16,289 nucleotides of DNA from JBOHUC01 sp050733935 (GCA_050733935.1 JBOHUC010000069.1:1-16289); one strand, 5' to 3'; positions 6,771-14,034 are shown, numbered from the stretch's first letter. Numbers and translations are program-made. Notes: generated by a model from the sequence alone, not told the origin.

Positions 6771-8547
6771 TCTCGCGCGGCGCCCGGGCCGACTCGCGCT
6801 GGCGCTTGCTCTCGTAGTCGCGCTGCCCGGACTCGCGCTCGCGTCAGGAACGACGACGAAGTCCACGGGCACGACGTCGACGTCGGCCAAGAGCGACTCG
6901 TCGAAGACCTCGACCGCGGCGAAGAGCACGACGACGACCACGACCACGGCCGGCGCGAAGTCCACGACCGCGACGAAGCCGACGGCGATGACGGGAACGG
7001 CGACGAAGGGCGGCGTGAAGCCTGCGACCCGCCCGCGCAACACGTACCCGCCGGTCATGCTGGCCAAGAACGTTCCTCCGGCGGCCGCGACTTCAGTCGC
7101 GACGACGGGAACGAAGGCCTCGACGTCGACAGCGAGCGCGAAGAGCGCCGGGTCGACGACCGCTCCAAGCACCGCGACGGCGACCCGCAAGGAGCCGCCC
7201 ACGAACACGGAGCGCATGTCGAAGACGAGCGCGGCGAAACCCGTCATGGTGACGTCGCCGCGGGCCTCGCTTCCGCCGGCTCCGAAGAGCGTGACGACCG
7301 CGTCGAAGCCGACCACGACGACGGCTGCGCCGACGACGACTGCGAAGTCGACGATGACGAAGCCGACGACGACGAAGGCGACGACCTCGGCCACGACGAC
7401 GACCAGGTCGACCGCGACGCCCAGGACGACGGCGACGAGCACGACCGCGAAGCCCGCGACCACGAGCTCGAAGTCCACGACGACGAGCGCAACGACGACG
7501 ACCGCGAAGCCGACGACGACCGCGAAAGCGACGATGACCGCGAAGCCGACGACGACCGCGAAGTCGACGGCCACGTCGACGCCGACGTCAACGGTGGCGA
7601 AGTCTGTGACGAGCACGAAGGCGCCGACGACCGCGACGTCCGCGCAGACCGCGAAGGCGGTCGCGCCCGCGACCCCCGCGAAGCAGGGCTGGTCGTTCCG
7701 CACGGTGAAGAACGGCGGCACGACGACTGCGAAGACGACGGGGTCGGGCTCGAGCGCGACGGCGACCGCTGCGGCGGGCGCCGGTAAGGCTCAGCCGGCT
7801 GCGTCGGCGACGAGGGCGGGTGCTCCTGCCGGCGCCGGGGTGACGACGAGTGCGAAGCCCGCGCCCGCGAACGCTGCCGGTTCGAAGGTCGCGGCCACGA
7901 CGAACGCTCCGAAGACCGGAACGGCTGCGACGAGCGGTGCCGCCCGCACGGCCGGTGCGGCGATCGGAGTCGCGGCCGGTTCGGCCGCTGGGTCCGCCTC
8001 CGGAAACGCGAAGGCCGCTGCCACGGGCTCGAGCTCGACCGCGGCGAATGGCGCGAAGTCGGCGACCGCTGCGAGTGCACCGTCGGGCGGTCAAGCCGCC
8101 GGTCAGGTCACCGGTCAGACCGCCGGTCAGACTGCCGCGCAAACGGCCGCCGCCGCGAAGAAGCCCGCGGCGATCGTGCCCGCGGCCCAGAACCTGGGCG
8201 CGCGCTTCATGGAGCAGCGCGAGATGTACGTCTACAACAGCCTGAACCGGCGCGACCCGTTCGCGTCGCTCGTGTCAGGTGCGTTCGAAGGGGACTTCGG
8301 CACGCCGCTGCTCGACGTCTCGAGCATGAAGCTCGTCGGCATCGTGTGGGGCGCGTCCGATCGGTTCGCTCTCGTCGAGGACAGCCACGGACATGGCTTC
8401 GTCCTGAGGGTCGGGGATCCGGTACTCAACGGCTACGTCGCGGGGCTCACGAAGGACGAGCTGATCGTGAAGCAGTCGTCGTACGGCGATACCCAGACCG
8501 TGACCATTCAACTCCAGCGTAAGGAAGGTGCCCGCAATGCGAACTAG
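6751..8547 (+). CDS. pilP: PilP with an exceptionally long Thr/Lys- and Ala/Gly-rich insertion
   Basis: This 598-residue protein is about three times the usual PilP length. Residues 1-32 look like a secretory signal (hydrophobic LALALALVVALPGLALA) with no lipobox cysteine, unlike the lipoprotein PilP of Proteobacteria. Residues about 33-310 are Thr/Lys/Ser/Ala-rich (by hand count about 45% Thr over residues 186-303), about 325-480 are Ala/Gly/Thr-rich, and two less repetitive islands occur (NTYPPVMLAKNVPP at 97-110, KQGWSFRTVKNGG at 311-323). The C-terminal domain (about 491-598; YNSLNRRDPFASL, then MKLVGIVWG and GFVLRVGDPVLNGYV) is a normal PilP beta-domain that should bind the PilQ N-terminal domains. 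ATG 6751 has GGAGGG at 6741-6746. The frame stays open with strongly biased codons, so it is not an assembly of frameshifts. Function of the insertion is unknown; it could span periplasm or bind peptidoglycan or LPS. Confidence 0.88.
   Translation: MLPLRSDLARRPGRLALALALVVALPGLALASGTTTKSTGTTSTSAKSDSSKTSTAAKSTTTTTTTAGAKSTTATKPTAMTGTATKGGVKPATRPRNTYPPVMLAKNVPPAAATSVATTGTKASTSTASAKSAGSTTAPSTATATRKEPPTNTERMSKTSAAKPVMVTSPRASLPPAPKSVTTASKPTTTTAAPTTTAKSTMTKPTTTKATTSATTTTRSTATPRTTATSTTAKPATTSSKSTTTSATTTTAKPTTTAKATMTAKPTTTAKSTATSTPTSTVAKSVTSTKAPTTATSAQTAKAVAPATPAKQGWSFRTVKNGGTTTAKTTGSGSSATATAAAGAGKAQPAASATRAGAPAGAGVTTSAKPAPANAAGSKVAATTNAPKTGTAATSGAARTAGAAIGVAAGSAAGSASGNAKAAATGSSSTAANGAKSATAASAPSGGQAAGQVTGQTAGQTAAQTAAAAKKPAAIVPAAQNLGARFMEQREMYVYNSLNRRDPFASLVSGAFEGDFGTPLLDVSSMKLVGIVWGASDRFALVEDSHGHGFVLRVGDPVLNGYVAGLTKDELIVKQSSYGDTQTVTIQLQRKEGARNAN
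7494..7580 (+). repeat. Degenerate 18-base tandem repeat within pilP
   Basis: Units of about 18 bases built on ACGACGACCGCGAAGCCG recur in frame and encode a TAKPTT-type hexapeptide (TAKPTT, TAKATM, TAKPTT, TAKSTA). Most of the surrounding Thr codons are ACG, so the DNA is a cryptic ACG-rich microsatellite. This suggests growth of the insertion by slippage or unequal recombination. Confidence 0.6.
8089..8148 (+). repeat. 12-base tandem repeat within pilP
   Basis: Five consecutive 12-base units start with GGTCAG/GGTCAA (8089-8100, 8101-8112, 8113-8124, 8125-8136) or the diverged GCGCAA (8137-8148). They encode GQAA GQVT GQTA GQTA AQTA just before the structured PilP domain. It is a second, distinct repeat type within the same insertion. 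Confidence 0.6.
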
Positions 8548-9925
8548 GATCCTCGTCGGAACCGCGGTCGTGGCCCTCGCGGCCTTCGTGGACCCGTCGC
8601 TGCCGTTTGGCGCCTCGCCGGTCCAGACCGCCCTCGCTCAGACGTCCAGGACGGCCATGCCCGGCGTTTCCCGGACGAGCGGCGGCCGGATGTCCCTCGA
8701 CGTGCAGGGCGCGGACGTCCGCACCGTCCTGCGCAGCATCTCGGAGTTCTCCGGTCGCAACATCGCGGTCGGAAGCGGAGTCAAGGGAACCGTCTCGATC
8801 TCGCTCAAGGACGTGACCTGGCAGAGCGCGCTCAATACCGTGTGCCGCACGCAGGGACTCGACTACATCGACGAGGGCGGAATCCTGCGCATCGACACGG
8901 CCGAGAAGCTCCAGGCGGAGACGCTCGCGCGTGAGACGAACGAAGCGCGGCGCCAGGAAGTCCTGCCGCTCATGACGCGTGTCGTCAAGGTGGAGTACGC
9001 GAACGCGACCGAGCTCAAGACCGGCGTGCAGAGCGTTCTGTCGAAGCGCGGAACGGTCGAGGTGGACTCGCGCACGAACTCGCTCATCATCACCGACATC
9101 GAGTCCAAGATCGCCGATGCCGAGGCGATGGCGGAGCAGCTCGACACCAAGACCCCGCAGATCGAGATCACCGCGAAGCTGATCGACATCGACGTCGCCG
9201 CCCTGCGCGAGCTGGGTGTGACGTGGGGCGTCGCGAATCTCGATATCAATCACCTGACCACGCCGGACCCGGCGACCTTCCTGGGCGGGACGGGTCCTCC
9301 GTTCCAGCCTGAGATCGGTGTCGAAGCCGGCGCCGCGTCGCGCGTCGGAAGCATCGCGGGCGTGCTGACGCGTCCGTGGGGCACGGTCGAGTTCCTGCTC
9401 GAGGCGTTGGAGCAGAAGCGCCAGGCGCAGATCATCTCGAACCCGCGTATCACGACCGTCGACAACCGCGAGGCGAAGATCCTCGTCGGCCAGAAGATCC
9501 CGCTCATCGTGCAGGACGTCGCCGGCAACGCGGTCACGCAGCTCCAGACCGTGGGCATCCAGCTCAAGGTCACGCCGCATCTGACGTCCGACAAGCGGAT
9601 CTCGCTCGACCTGCATCCTGAGATCTCGGATCTCTCGACGCAGTCGACCGTGCAGGGCGGTGTCATCATCAACACGTCGGAAGCCGACACGCGCGTGCTC
9701 GTCGACGACGGACAGACCGCGGTCATCGGTGGCCTCATCCGTACGAACGAAGGCCAGGTCGTGACCGGTGTGCCGATCCTGATGGACATTCCGTTCGTCG
9801 GCGGCCTGTTCCGGAACAAGACCACGGTCAAGCAGCAGCGCGAGCTCGTGATCTTCGTGACGCCGAAGCTGATCGAGAACATCGCCGACATGACGCCCGA
9901 GGAGCGGCAGCAGCAGGACCGCTAG
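8537..9925 (+). CDS. pilQ: Type IV pilus secretin PilQ (short form)
   Basis: This 462-residue outer-membrane secretin forms the gated pore through which the pilus leaves the cell. Signal peptide about 1-35 (cut after ALA-Q is plausible). The STN domain is at about 52-121 (MSLDVQGADVRTVLRSIS), an N1/KH-like domain at about 146-205 (VVKVEYANATELKTGVQSVL), and the secretin core at about 206-447 with the signature VPILMDIPFVGGLF (412-425). Classical PilQ is about 650-900 residues with N-terminal AMIN (peptidoglycan-binding) domains; none is present here. ATG 8537 has AAGGAAGG at 8521-8528 and overlaps the pilP stop by 11 bases. GspD is less likely because of the pilMNOP context and the STN plus single N-domain layout. 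Confidence 0.95.
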   Translation: MRTRILVGTAVVALAAFVDPSLPFGASPVQTALAQTSRTAMPGVSRTSGGRMSLDVQGADVRTVLRSISEFSGRNIAVGSGVKGTVSISLKDVTWQSALNTVCRTQGLDYIDEGGILRIDTAEKLQAETLARETNEARRQEVLPLMTRVVKVEYANATELKTGVQSVLSKRGTVEVDSRTNSLIITDIESKIADAEAMAEQLDTKTPQIEITAKLIDIDVAALRELGVTWGVANLDINHLTTPDPATFLGGTGPPFQPEIGVEAGAASRVGSIAGVLTRPWGTVEFLLEALEQKRQAQIISNPRITTVDNREAKILVGQKIPLIVQDVAGNAVTQLQTVGIQLKVTPHLTSDKRISLDLHPEISDLSTQSTVQGGVIINTSEADTRVLVDDGQTAVIGGLIRTNEGQVVTGVPILMDIPFVGGLFRNKTTVKQQRELVIFVTPKLIENIADMTPEERQQQDR

Positions 9926-9952
9926 CCCCTCGCGGGACAGCAAACCACCTGG

Positions 9953-9976
9953 ACGCCCTGGCTTCGGCCGGGGCGT
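9953..9976. terminator. UUCG-tetraloop terminator hairpin between pilQ and the HNH gene
   Basis: A 10-bp stem (9953-9962 with 9967-9976, one G-T pair) closes the tetraloop TTCG (9963-9966), the very stable C(UUCG)G form. It begins 27 bases after the pilQ stop. The downstream tract is only weakly T-rich (GTTTG at 9981-9985). Because pilQ and the HNH gene converge here, it could end both transcripts. Confidence 0.7.
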
Positions 9977-10041
9977 TCGCGTTTGTCGGCGGCTCGTGCT
10001 CGAGCGCGCCCGGGGGCTGGTGGGCGTCGCGCCGCCCGCGC

Positions 10042-11322
10042 TCAGGGCGTCGCGACTTGTGCCGCGGACGGCTGACTCGCCGGCGTCGATCGGAACGCGA
10101 ACCTGCTCCCGTGGCCCTTCAGCGCCTCTCGTATGCGCTCCTCGAGCGTCGCCTCGTGCATCCCGTCCGAGCGTGCCGCCGCAAGCCGCGCATCCGCAGG
10201 GCGCAGGCCGAGGCCTCGCAATGCAGCAACCACGTCTGCGGTCCGTTCCCGGGCCTGAGCAAGCGCCTTCTCCCGCGCCTCGGTGCGCTTTTCTCGCATG
10301 AACTCGTGGCCGAACACGCGTTCGGCTTCCAACTGGTTGTGCGTGCGACACCGGAGCCTCAAGCCCTCGACCGTGGCCCGCCCGCCGCGGGCTACCGGGT
10401 CGACGTGGTCGAACTCGAGGAACCGTCGCGCTTCGCAGCGGTGACCGCTTTCGCTCAGGAACGTGCATTGTCCCTGGTCGCGTTCCCACACCGATCGCCG
10501 GACGGGTGCGGCGATGTATCGCTTCCGGGCGGGGCGAGGCTCCCGCGGCTGCGAGGCCGGGCTCGGAACGGACTGCGGGCGCGGATTCTTCGTCGCCGCG
10601 AACTTCCGCTTCTCGAGCCGGGTGATCAGAGCATCGAGTGCACGGTCGATGATCGTCGCGGCATCTCCCGAAGGGACCGCGTGGCTCAGCAGCTCCCGTG
10701 CGTACTCGAGCTTTCGATAGGTGTCGCGCTCGATTGCAAGCTTAAGCAGCATACGTGCTTGCGGCATGTCGAAGGGCCGGTCGTGGTGCCCGACAACTCG
10801 CTCTGGAGCGAGTTCATCAACTCGCTCTGGAGCGAGTTCACCAACTGGTTCCGGAACCAGTTCTCCGGGTTCAGAGATTGCGGACGCAACTGGTTCCAGA
10901 ACCAGTTGAGGTTCATGACGTCCACCATGACCGGTCAGGAATTGCTCGATCTCTCCCTTTGTCCGGTGGGTCGCTGAGCCGATCAGCTCCTCGGCGTTCT
11001 CCTCCTTCATATGCGGCGCGAGCACCAGTGCGGCCGTCATGTGCAGCCGGCCATCGGCGATGGCGGCGAGGAGGACCGGGATCTGCCGGCCCGCCCGCGC
11101 GACCTGGATGCGCTTGTACGCCGCGTCGTCGGAGAAGTGCAGCTCGCCGACGCAGTAGGCATGCATCGACGGATAGCCGGCCGGAGCATAGAGCCTGCGC
11201 TCGTCGACTTCGGCCAGGTGGGCCAGGAGCTCGGCCGTCGTCATCCGGTGCCGGGCCACCAGGGTGTGCAGACCGCAAAGCAGAGCAGCGTCGCTGAGAT
11301 GCGCGAGCGAGTAGGTACGCAT
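10042..11322 (-). CDS. HNH endonuclease-domain protein (DUF222-like) with octapeptide repeat
   Basis: This is a 426-residue soluble protein. The N-terminal helical region (about 1-135; LSDAALLCGLHTLVARHRMTT and GYPSMHAYCVGELHFSDDAAYKR) resembles the DUF222-type part of stand-alone HNH proteins. A linker repeat follows at 139-177 (ELVPEPVG, ELAPERVD, ELAPERVV and a diverged QLVLEPVA). The HNH nuclease domain is at about 275-342: VWERDQGQC (Cys286), Cys296, LEFDHVDPVARGG (Asp305, His306), then LRCRTHNQLEAERVFG (Cys325, His328, Asn329), so the metal-binding and catalytic positions look intact. A basic helical tail follows. ATG at 11322 has AGGAG 8 bases upstream (11331-11335 on the plus strand); the frame is open further upstream but composition and the ribosome site favour this start. 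Role unknown: such genes are often multicopy and may be mobile or defence-related. No intron or target site was seen. Confidence 0.85.
   Translation of the reverse strand: MRTYSLAHLSDAALLCGLHTLVARHRMTTAELLAHLAEVDERRLYAPAGYPSMHAYCVGELHFSDDAAYKRIQVARAGRQIPVLLAAIADGRLHMTAALVLAPHMKEENAEELIGSATHRTKGEIEQFLTGHGGRHEPQLVLEPVASAISEPGELVPEPVGELAPERVDELAPERVVGHHDRPFDMPQARMLLKLAIERDTYRKLEYARELLSHAVPSGDAATIIDRALDALITRLEKRKFAATKNPRPQSVPSPASQPREPRPARKRYIAAPVRRSVWERDQGQCTFLSESGHRCEARRFLEFDHVDPVARGGRATVEGLRLRCRTHNQLEAERVFGHEFMREKRTEAREKALAQARERTADVVAALRGLGLRPADARLAAARSDGMHEATLEERIREALKGHGSRFAFRSTPASQPSAAQVATP
10795..10907. repeat. Four palindromic 24-base units inside the HNH gene
   Basis: Three units follow at an exact 24-base period: 10795-10814 and 10819-10838 are identical (AACTCGCTC, TG, GAGCGAGTT), and 10843-10862 is the perfect palindrome AACTGGTTCCGGAACCAGTT. 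A fourth (10888-10907, arms AACTGGTTC and GAACCAGTT around CA) lies 45 bases on. On the minus strand each encodes an E/Q-L-V/A-x-E-P/R-V-x octapeptide. Both strands and the mRNA could form stable hairpins. Confidence 0.85.
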
Positions 11323-11356
11323 GAGGGAGACTCCTCGGGGGCGCACCTTGTTTCGG

Positions 11357-11375
11357 GCCGGGTCGGTCACCCGGC
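11357..11375. repeat. Hairpin in the HNH gene leader
   Basis: GCCGGGT (11357-11363) and ACCCGGC (11369-11375) form a perfect 7-bp stem with a five-base loop, about 35 bases upstream of the HNH start codon. It could affect translation or stability of the HNH mRNA. Confidence 0.4.
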
Positions 11376-11569
11376 GATGTGGGGGCGACGGTTCGCCTCT
11401 CTTCTGTGGGGACGCTCCATTTCTATCACGACGCTTTTGCGCGCGCATATTTGCCCCAGGTGCGTCCGCCTGCGGCGCGAGGGTTCGAAGAGTCATCGGG
11501 GACCATGATCGGCCCGCAGAGGCCATCCAGCGCGCTCTGGCGCGCGGCTGCATGCGCCACTTCCGTTTC

Positions 11570-11613
11570 GAGTCGCTTTCATGCGCAACAGGCGTCAAGA
11601 GAAATTTTTGTTT
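11570..11613 (-). promoter_or_regulatory. Possible promoter of the HNH gene
   Basis: On the minus strand an A-tract resembling an UP element (AAACAAAAATTTC) directly precedes TTGACG (11598-11593). No good -10 box follows; GCGACT at 16-base spacing is the best candidate. If real, the leader would be about 240 bases. Confidence 0.25.
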
Positions 11614-11718
11614 CGTCCTCAAACAGGGCGACGTTGATCGACTGCGATCGCGTTCGTCCACCTTCAGGTGTGCCATAGCCATGACGGCCCGCCTCGTGGC
11701 TGTCGAGCCGAGCGCTGC

Positions 11719-11748
11719 TTGACAGGCCGAGCGCAGCCCCCGTAGCGT
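11719..11748 (+). promoter_or_regulatory. Housekeeping-type promoter of the LolB-like/lolA/HAD unit
   Basis: A perfect -35 box TTGACA (11719-11724) is followed after 18 bases by TAGCGT (11743-11748), which keeps the important first two bases and last T of the -10 box. A start near 11755 gives a leader of about 35 bases containing AGGAG (11781-11785). Confidence 0.55.
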
Positions 11749-11790
11749 GAAGGACGCCGCCCCACACCCGCTCGACGAGCAGGAGATGCG

Positions 11791-12648
11791 ATGAACCCGT
11801 TCCGATGCGGTCGCAAGCGGGCTTCAGGGGCCGTGGCGCCCGTGGCGCCCGTGGCTCTTCTCCTCGCGCTCGCCGTGAGTCCAGCGCTGGCACTCGCCTC
11901 GACCACAGACGTCCAGACCGTAGACGCCCAGACCGCCGGAACCGCAGAAACCGCGTTCCTCGCCGAGCTCGAGCGCGCCCGCACCGAGCGTGCACGGACG
12001 GTCGAGAGCCTCGCTGCGGACGTCGTCGTCTCTCTCGCCGCACCCGCGTGGGAGGGGACCGGCACGTGCGAAGGACGTCTCCTTGCGCGCCGACCGGGCG
12101 CGCTTCGGCTCCGCGGCTACGGAGGGCTATCGACCGTGTTCGACGCCGCCACCGACGGTCAGCGCTTCGGCCTCTACATTCCCGCGCTCGGACATGCCGT
12201 CCTCGGCGACTCTGGCCAGGAGTCCTTGCTCACGGCCGGCCTGCCGATCCTGCCGGGGGAGATCGTGAGGGCGCTGTTCGGCGAGCCGTACGGAGCTTCC
12301 GACCAGAAGATTCGCGTGCGTTCGCTCACTCCCGAGACCTGGGTCGCATGGACCCTGGCGGACGGACACGAAGTGCGCGCCCGCTACCGGCGGAATCCCG
12401 TTCTCATCGAGCGGGCCGAGCTGTGGGCCGGCGACAAGCGCGTCGCAAAGCTCGAATACCGCGATTACCGAAAGCGCAAAGGCGTGTGGTGGCCCACGCG
12501 GATCGAGTTCGACTGGCCGGAGGAACGCGGCAAGCTCGCACTCGAGTTCTCGAGCGTGACGTTCCAGGTCACGCACCCGGCGGACGCGTTTCGGCTCGTG
12601 CCGCCCGAGGGAGTGCCGGTCGTCGATCTCAAGGGGACGGCGCCATGA
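11791..12648 (+). CDS. Exported LolB/DUF4292-like protein upstream of lolA
   Basis: This 285-residue exported protein has an N-terminal hydrophobic signal after a basic start (about residues 8-37, containing a VAPVAPVA 9-base repeat and ending SPALALAS). The body (about 50-280) reads like a single LolA/LolB-fold half-barrel: GTCEGRLLARRPGALRLRGYG, then VFDAATDGQRFGLYIP, then WWPTRIEFDWPEERGKLALEF. LolB-fold proteins accept or move lipoproteins at the outer membrane, and DUF4292 members share the fold. There is no lipobox cysteine, so it is not a typical lipoprotein LolB. ATG 11791 has AGGAG at 11781-11785, and the stop overlaps lolA as ATGA. Placement directly before lolA supports a lipoprotein-handling role. 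Fold assignment is by motif reading only. Confidence 0.65.
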   Translation: MNPFRCGRKRASGAVAPVAPVALLLALAVSPALALASTTDVQTVDAQTAGTAETAFLAELERARTERARTVESLAADVVVSLAAPAWEGTGTCEGRLLARRPGALRLRGYGGLSTVFDAATDGQRFGLYIPALGHAVLGDSGQESLLTAGLPILPGEIVRALFGEPYGASDQKIRVRSLTPETWVAWTLADGHEVRARYRRNPVLIERAELWAGDKRVAKLEYRDYRKRKGVWWPTRIEFDWPEERGKLALEFSSVTFQVTHPADAFRLVPPEGVPVVDLKGTAP

Positions 12649-13304
12649 GAAGGAAGCCGATCCGCTCGCGAGCCGTGACGATTGCGCTCGTCTTTGCGGC
12701 CGTGGCCGCCGCGACCTGCTTGACCGTCGCGACCGCCCGCCCGGCCGAAGCCGGAGCCGGAGCGCGTGCGACCCTCGATCGCGCCCTCAAAGGACTCAAG
12801 GACGCGCGAGCCACGTTCAAACAGGTGCGGGTCGACGAGCTCGGCACGACCGAAAACCGCGGGTCGCTCGAGTACCGCACTCCCCGCCAGGTTCGCCTCG
12901 AGTACACGGGTCGCGTGCCGATGACGATCCTGGTTCAGGCGGACACGGCGTGGGTGTACCAGCCGGCGCAGAAGCAGGTCATGCGCACGCGCGCGTCCCG
13001 CGCGGGAGTTCCTCCGCTCCCGTTCCTCGACGAATCGGTCGCGACCCTCGAGCGCTCGTGCATCGTGCGCGAAACCGGGCCGCGCGATCTCGTTCTCGAG
13101 CCGCGCGAAGCGCAGTCCTCGACCTGGCGCTCGGTCGCGCTCACGCTCGACGGCTCGACCGGACTTCCTTCGCGCGTGGTCGTCCGTCCCGTCGAAGGCG
13201 GGACCGTGACGCTCACCTTTTCGCGCTTCTCGCGCAACACGGGGCTTTCCGCCTCGCGCTTTGCGCCCCGGTTTCCGGCGGACGTGCGCCTGGTCGAGCT
13301 GTGA
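12645..13304 (+). CDS. lolA: Outer-membrane lipoprotein carrier protein LolA
   Basis: This 219-residue periplasmic chaperone would take lipoproteins from the LolCDE transporter to the outer membrane. Signal peptide about 1-36 (AVTIALVFAAVAAATCLTV, ending ARPAEA). The mature part shows the LolA pattern: ALKGLKDARATFKQVRVDELG, then GSLEYRTPRQVRLEYTG, then MTILVQADTAWVYQPAQKQVMR, and a C-terminal VTLTFSRFSRNTGLSASRF that matches the usual F/P-rich end. The cysteine in the signal region is not in a lipobox. ATG 12645 follows AAGGGGA (12631-12637) and overlaps the previous stop. Length is typical. Its stop overlaps the next gene (GTGA). Confidence 0.85.
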   Translation: MRRKPIRSRAVTIALVFAAVAAATCLTVATARPAEAGAGARATLDRALKGLKDARATFKQVRVDELGTTENRGSLEYRTPRQVRLEYTGRVPMTILVQADTAWVYQPAQKQVMRTRASRAGVPPLPFLDESVATLERSCIVRETGPRDLVLEPREAQSSTWRSVALTLDGSTGLPSRVVVRPVEGGTVTLTFSRFSRNTGLSASRFAPRFPADVRLVEL

Positions 13305-14008
13305 GCGGAGATCCGGCGCAATCGGCACAGGCGCGCGACCGACGCATCATCCGTCACTGGCTACTCGATCTCGACGACACTCTCTATCCAGCGAGCACCG
13401 GCCTTTTTCATCACGTGTCGCGACGCATCACCGGACGCATCGCATCGCTTCTCGGCCTGCCGGAGGACGAAGCGCGGCGCGTCCAGCGCGCGTACTGGCG
13501 AAAGTACGGGACGTCGCTGCGCGGGCTGATCGTCGAGCACGGGATCGATCCCGAGCCGTTCCTCGCGCACGTGCACGACGTGCCGGTGGAGGAGATCCTT
13601 GCACCCGATCCTGCGCTGCGCCGCATGCTGGGATCGCTTTCGGGGGAGCGTCACGTCTTCACGAACGGGCCGGCGGAGTTCGCGCGCCGCGTGCTCACGC
13701 GACTCGGCGTGGCCGATCAGTTCTCGCGCCTGTTCGACATCCGGCACGCGGACTTCATCCCGAAGCCCGACCCGCATCCGTATCGCCGCGTGCTCGAATC
13801 GCTCGGCGCTCCCGGCGACCAGATCGCGATGGTGGACGACTCCCCGCAGAACCTCGAGCCGGCGCGCGCACTCGGGATGATGACGATCTGGCTACGGTCT
13901 CCGGATTCGATGGCGGGGGGATCGGCGGGAAACAGCGTGGCGCTCGCGACCGACGGGCATCGGACGATCGACCGATTGCTCGACTTGCCTCGCGCGCTCG
14001 CGCTCTAG
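13301..14008 (+). CDS. HAD-family hydrolase, pyrimidine 5'-nucleotidase-like
   Basis: This 235-residue cytoplasmic phosphatase has all four HAD motifs: I LLDLDDTLYP with nucleophile Asp23 and acid Asp25; II VFTNG with Thr121; III IPKPDP with Lys155; IV MVDDSPQN with Asp179 and Asp180. The helical cap lies between motifs I and II (about 30-115), and the DLDDTLYP form is typical of the SDT1-like pyrimidine 5'-nucleotidase branch, which dephosphorylates nucleoside monophosphates. The start is GTG 13301, overlapping the lolA stop as GTGA; no clear ribosome site is visible, so coupling to lolA is assumed. Motif I occurs 23 residues in, with no better start between. Substrate could differ within the family. 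Confidence 0.87.
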   Translation: MSGDPAQSAQARDRRIIRHWLLDLDDTLYPASTGLFHHVSRRITGRIASLLGLPEDEARRVQRAYWRKYGTSLRGLIVEHGIDPEPFLAHVHDVPVEEILAPDPALRRMLGSLSGERHVFTNGPAEFARRVLTRLGVADQFSRLFDIRHADFIPKPDPHPYRRVLESLGAPGDQIAMVDDSPQNLEPARALGMMTIWLRSPDSMAGGSAGNSVALATDGHRTIDRLLDLPRALAL

Positions 14009-14023
14009 GGCGGCGCGTCCGCC
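14009..14023. terminator. Short hairpin between convergent genes
   Basis: GGCGG (14009-14013) and CCGCC (14019-14023) form a 5-bp stem with loop CGCGT in the 26-base gap between the convergent HAD and SDR genes. It is a plausible weak bidirectional terminator, with no T-tract. Confidence 0.3.
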
Positions 14024-14034
14024 GAGGCCCTGTC

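Larger units (their letters stand above)
11323..11718. other. Intergenic region upstream of the HNH gene and the lol unit
   Basis: About 400 bases with no convincing gene; the frame extending the HNH gene upstream is basic, low-similarity sequence without a ribosome site. It contains the HNH ribosome site (11331-11335), a leader hairpin at 11357-11375, and an unusually A/T-rich patch (about 11602-11613) next to a possible minus-strand -35 box. I see nothing else I can support. Confidence 0.6.

Noticed and set aside
5256..7721. 821-residue minus-strand open frame opposite pilM-pilP with Val/Ala-rich hydrophobic sequence
   Set aside because: It is the antisense reading of ACG/GCG-rich codons of pilP and well-supported pilM/N/O. 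The VVVVGFAVVV pattern is the complement of Thr/Lys repeats, and no ribosome site or family motif is seen.
6751..8547. pilP as two genes or a frameshifted artefact
   Set aside because: One frame runs uninterrupted from a strong ribosome site and signal peptide to the PilP domain, and no second start with a ribosome site is evident before the domain.
8447..10489. 680-residue minus-strand open frame across pilQ
   Set aside because: A GC-rich shadow of pilQ. It is Arg/Asp/His-rich without recognisable domains and overlaps a certain gene along its length.
10795..10907. CRISPR-like array from regular repeats
   Set aside because: Units are contiguous at 24 bases with no unique spacers, and they stay in frame with the HNH protein, so they are coding tandem repeats.
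11379..11678. Small plus-strand frames in the 11323-11718 gap
   Set aside because: No ribosome site, Arg/Ser-rich shadow-like composition, and no family motif, so there is no support for a gene.
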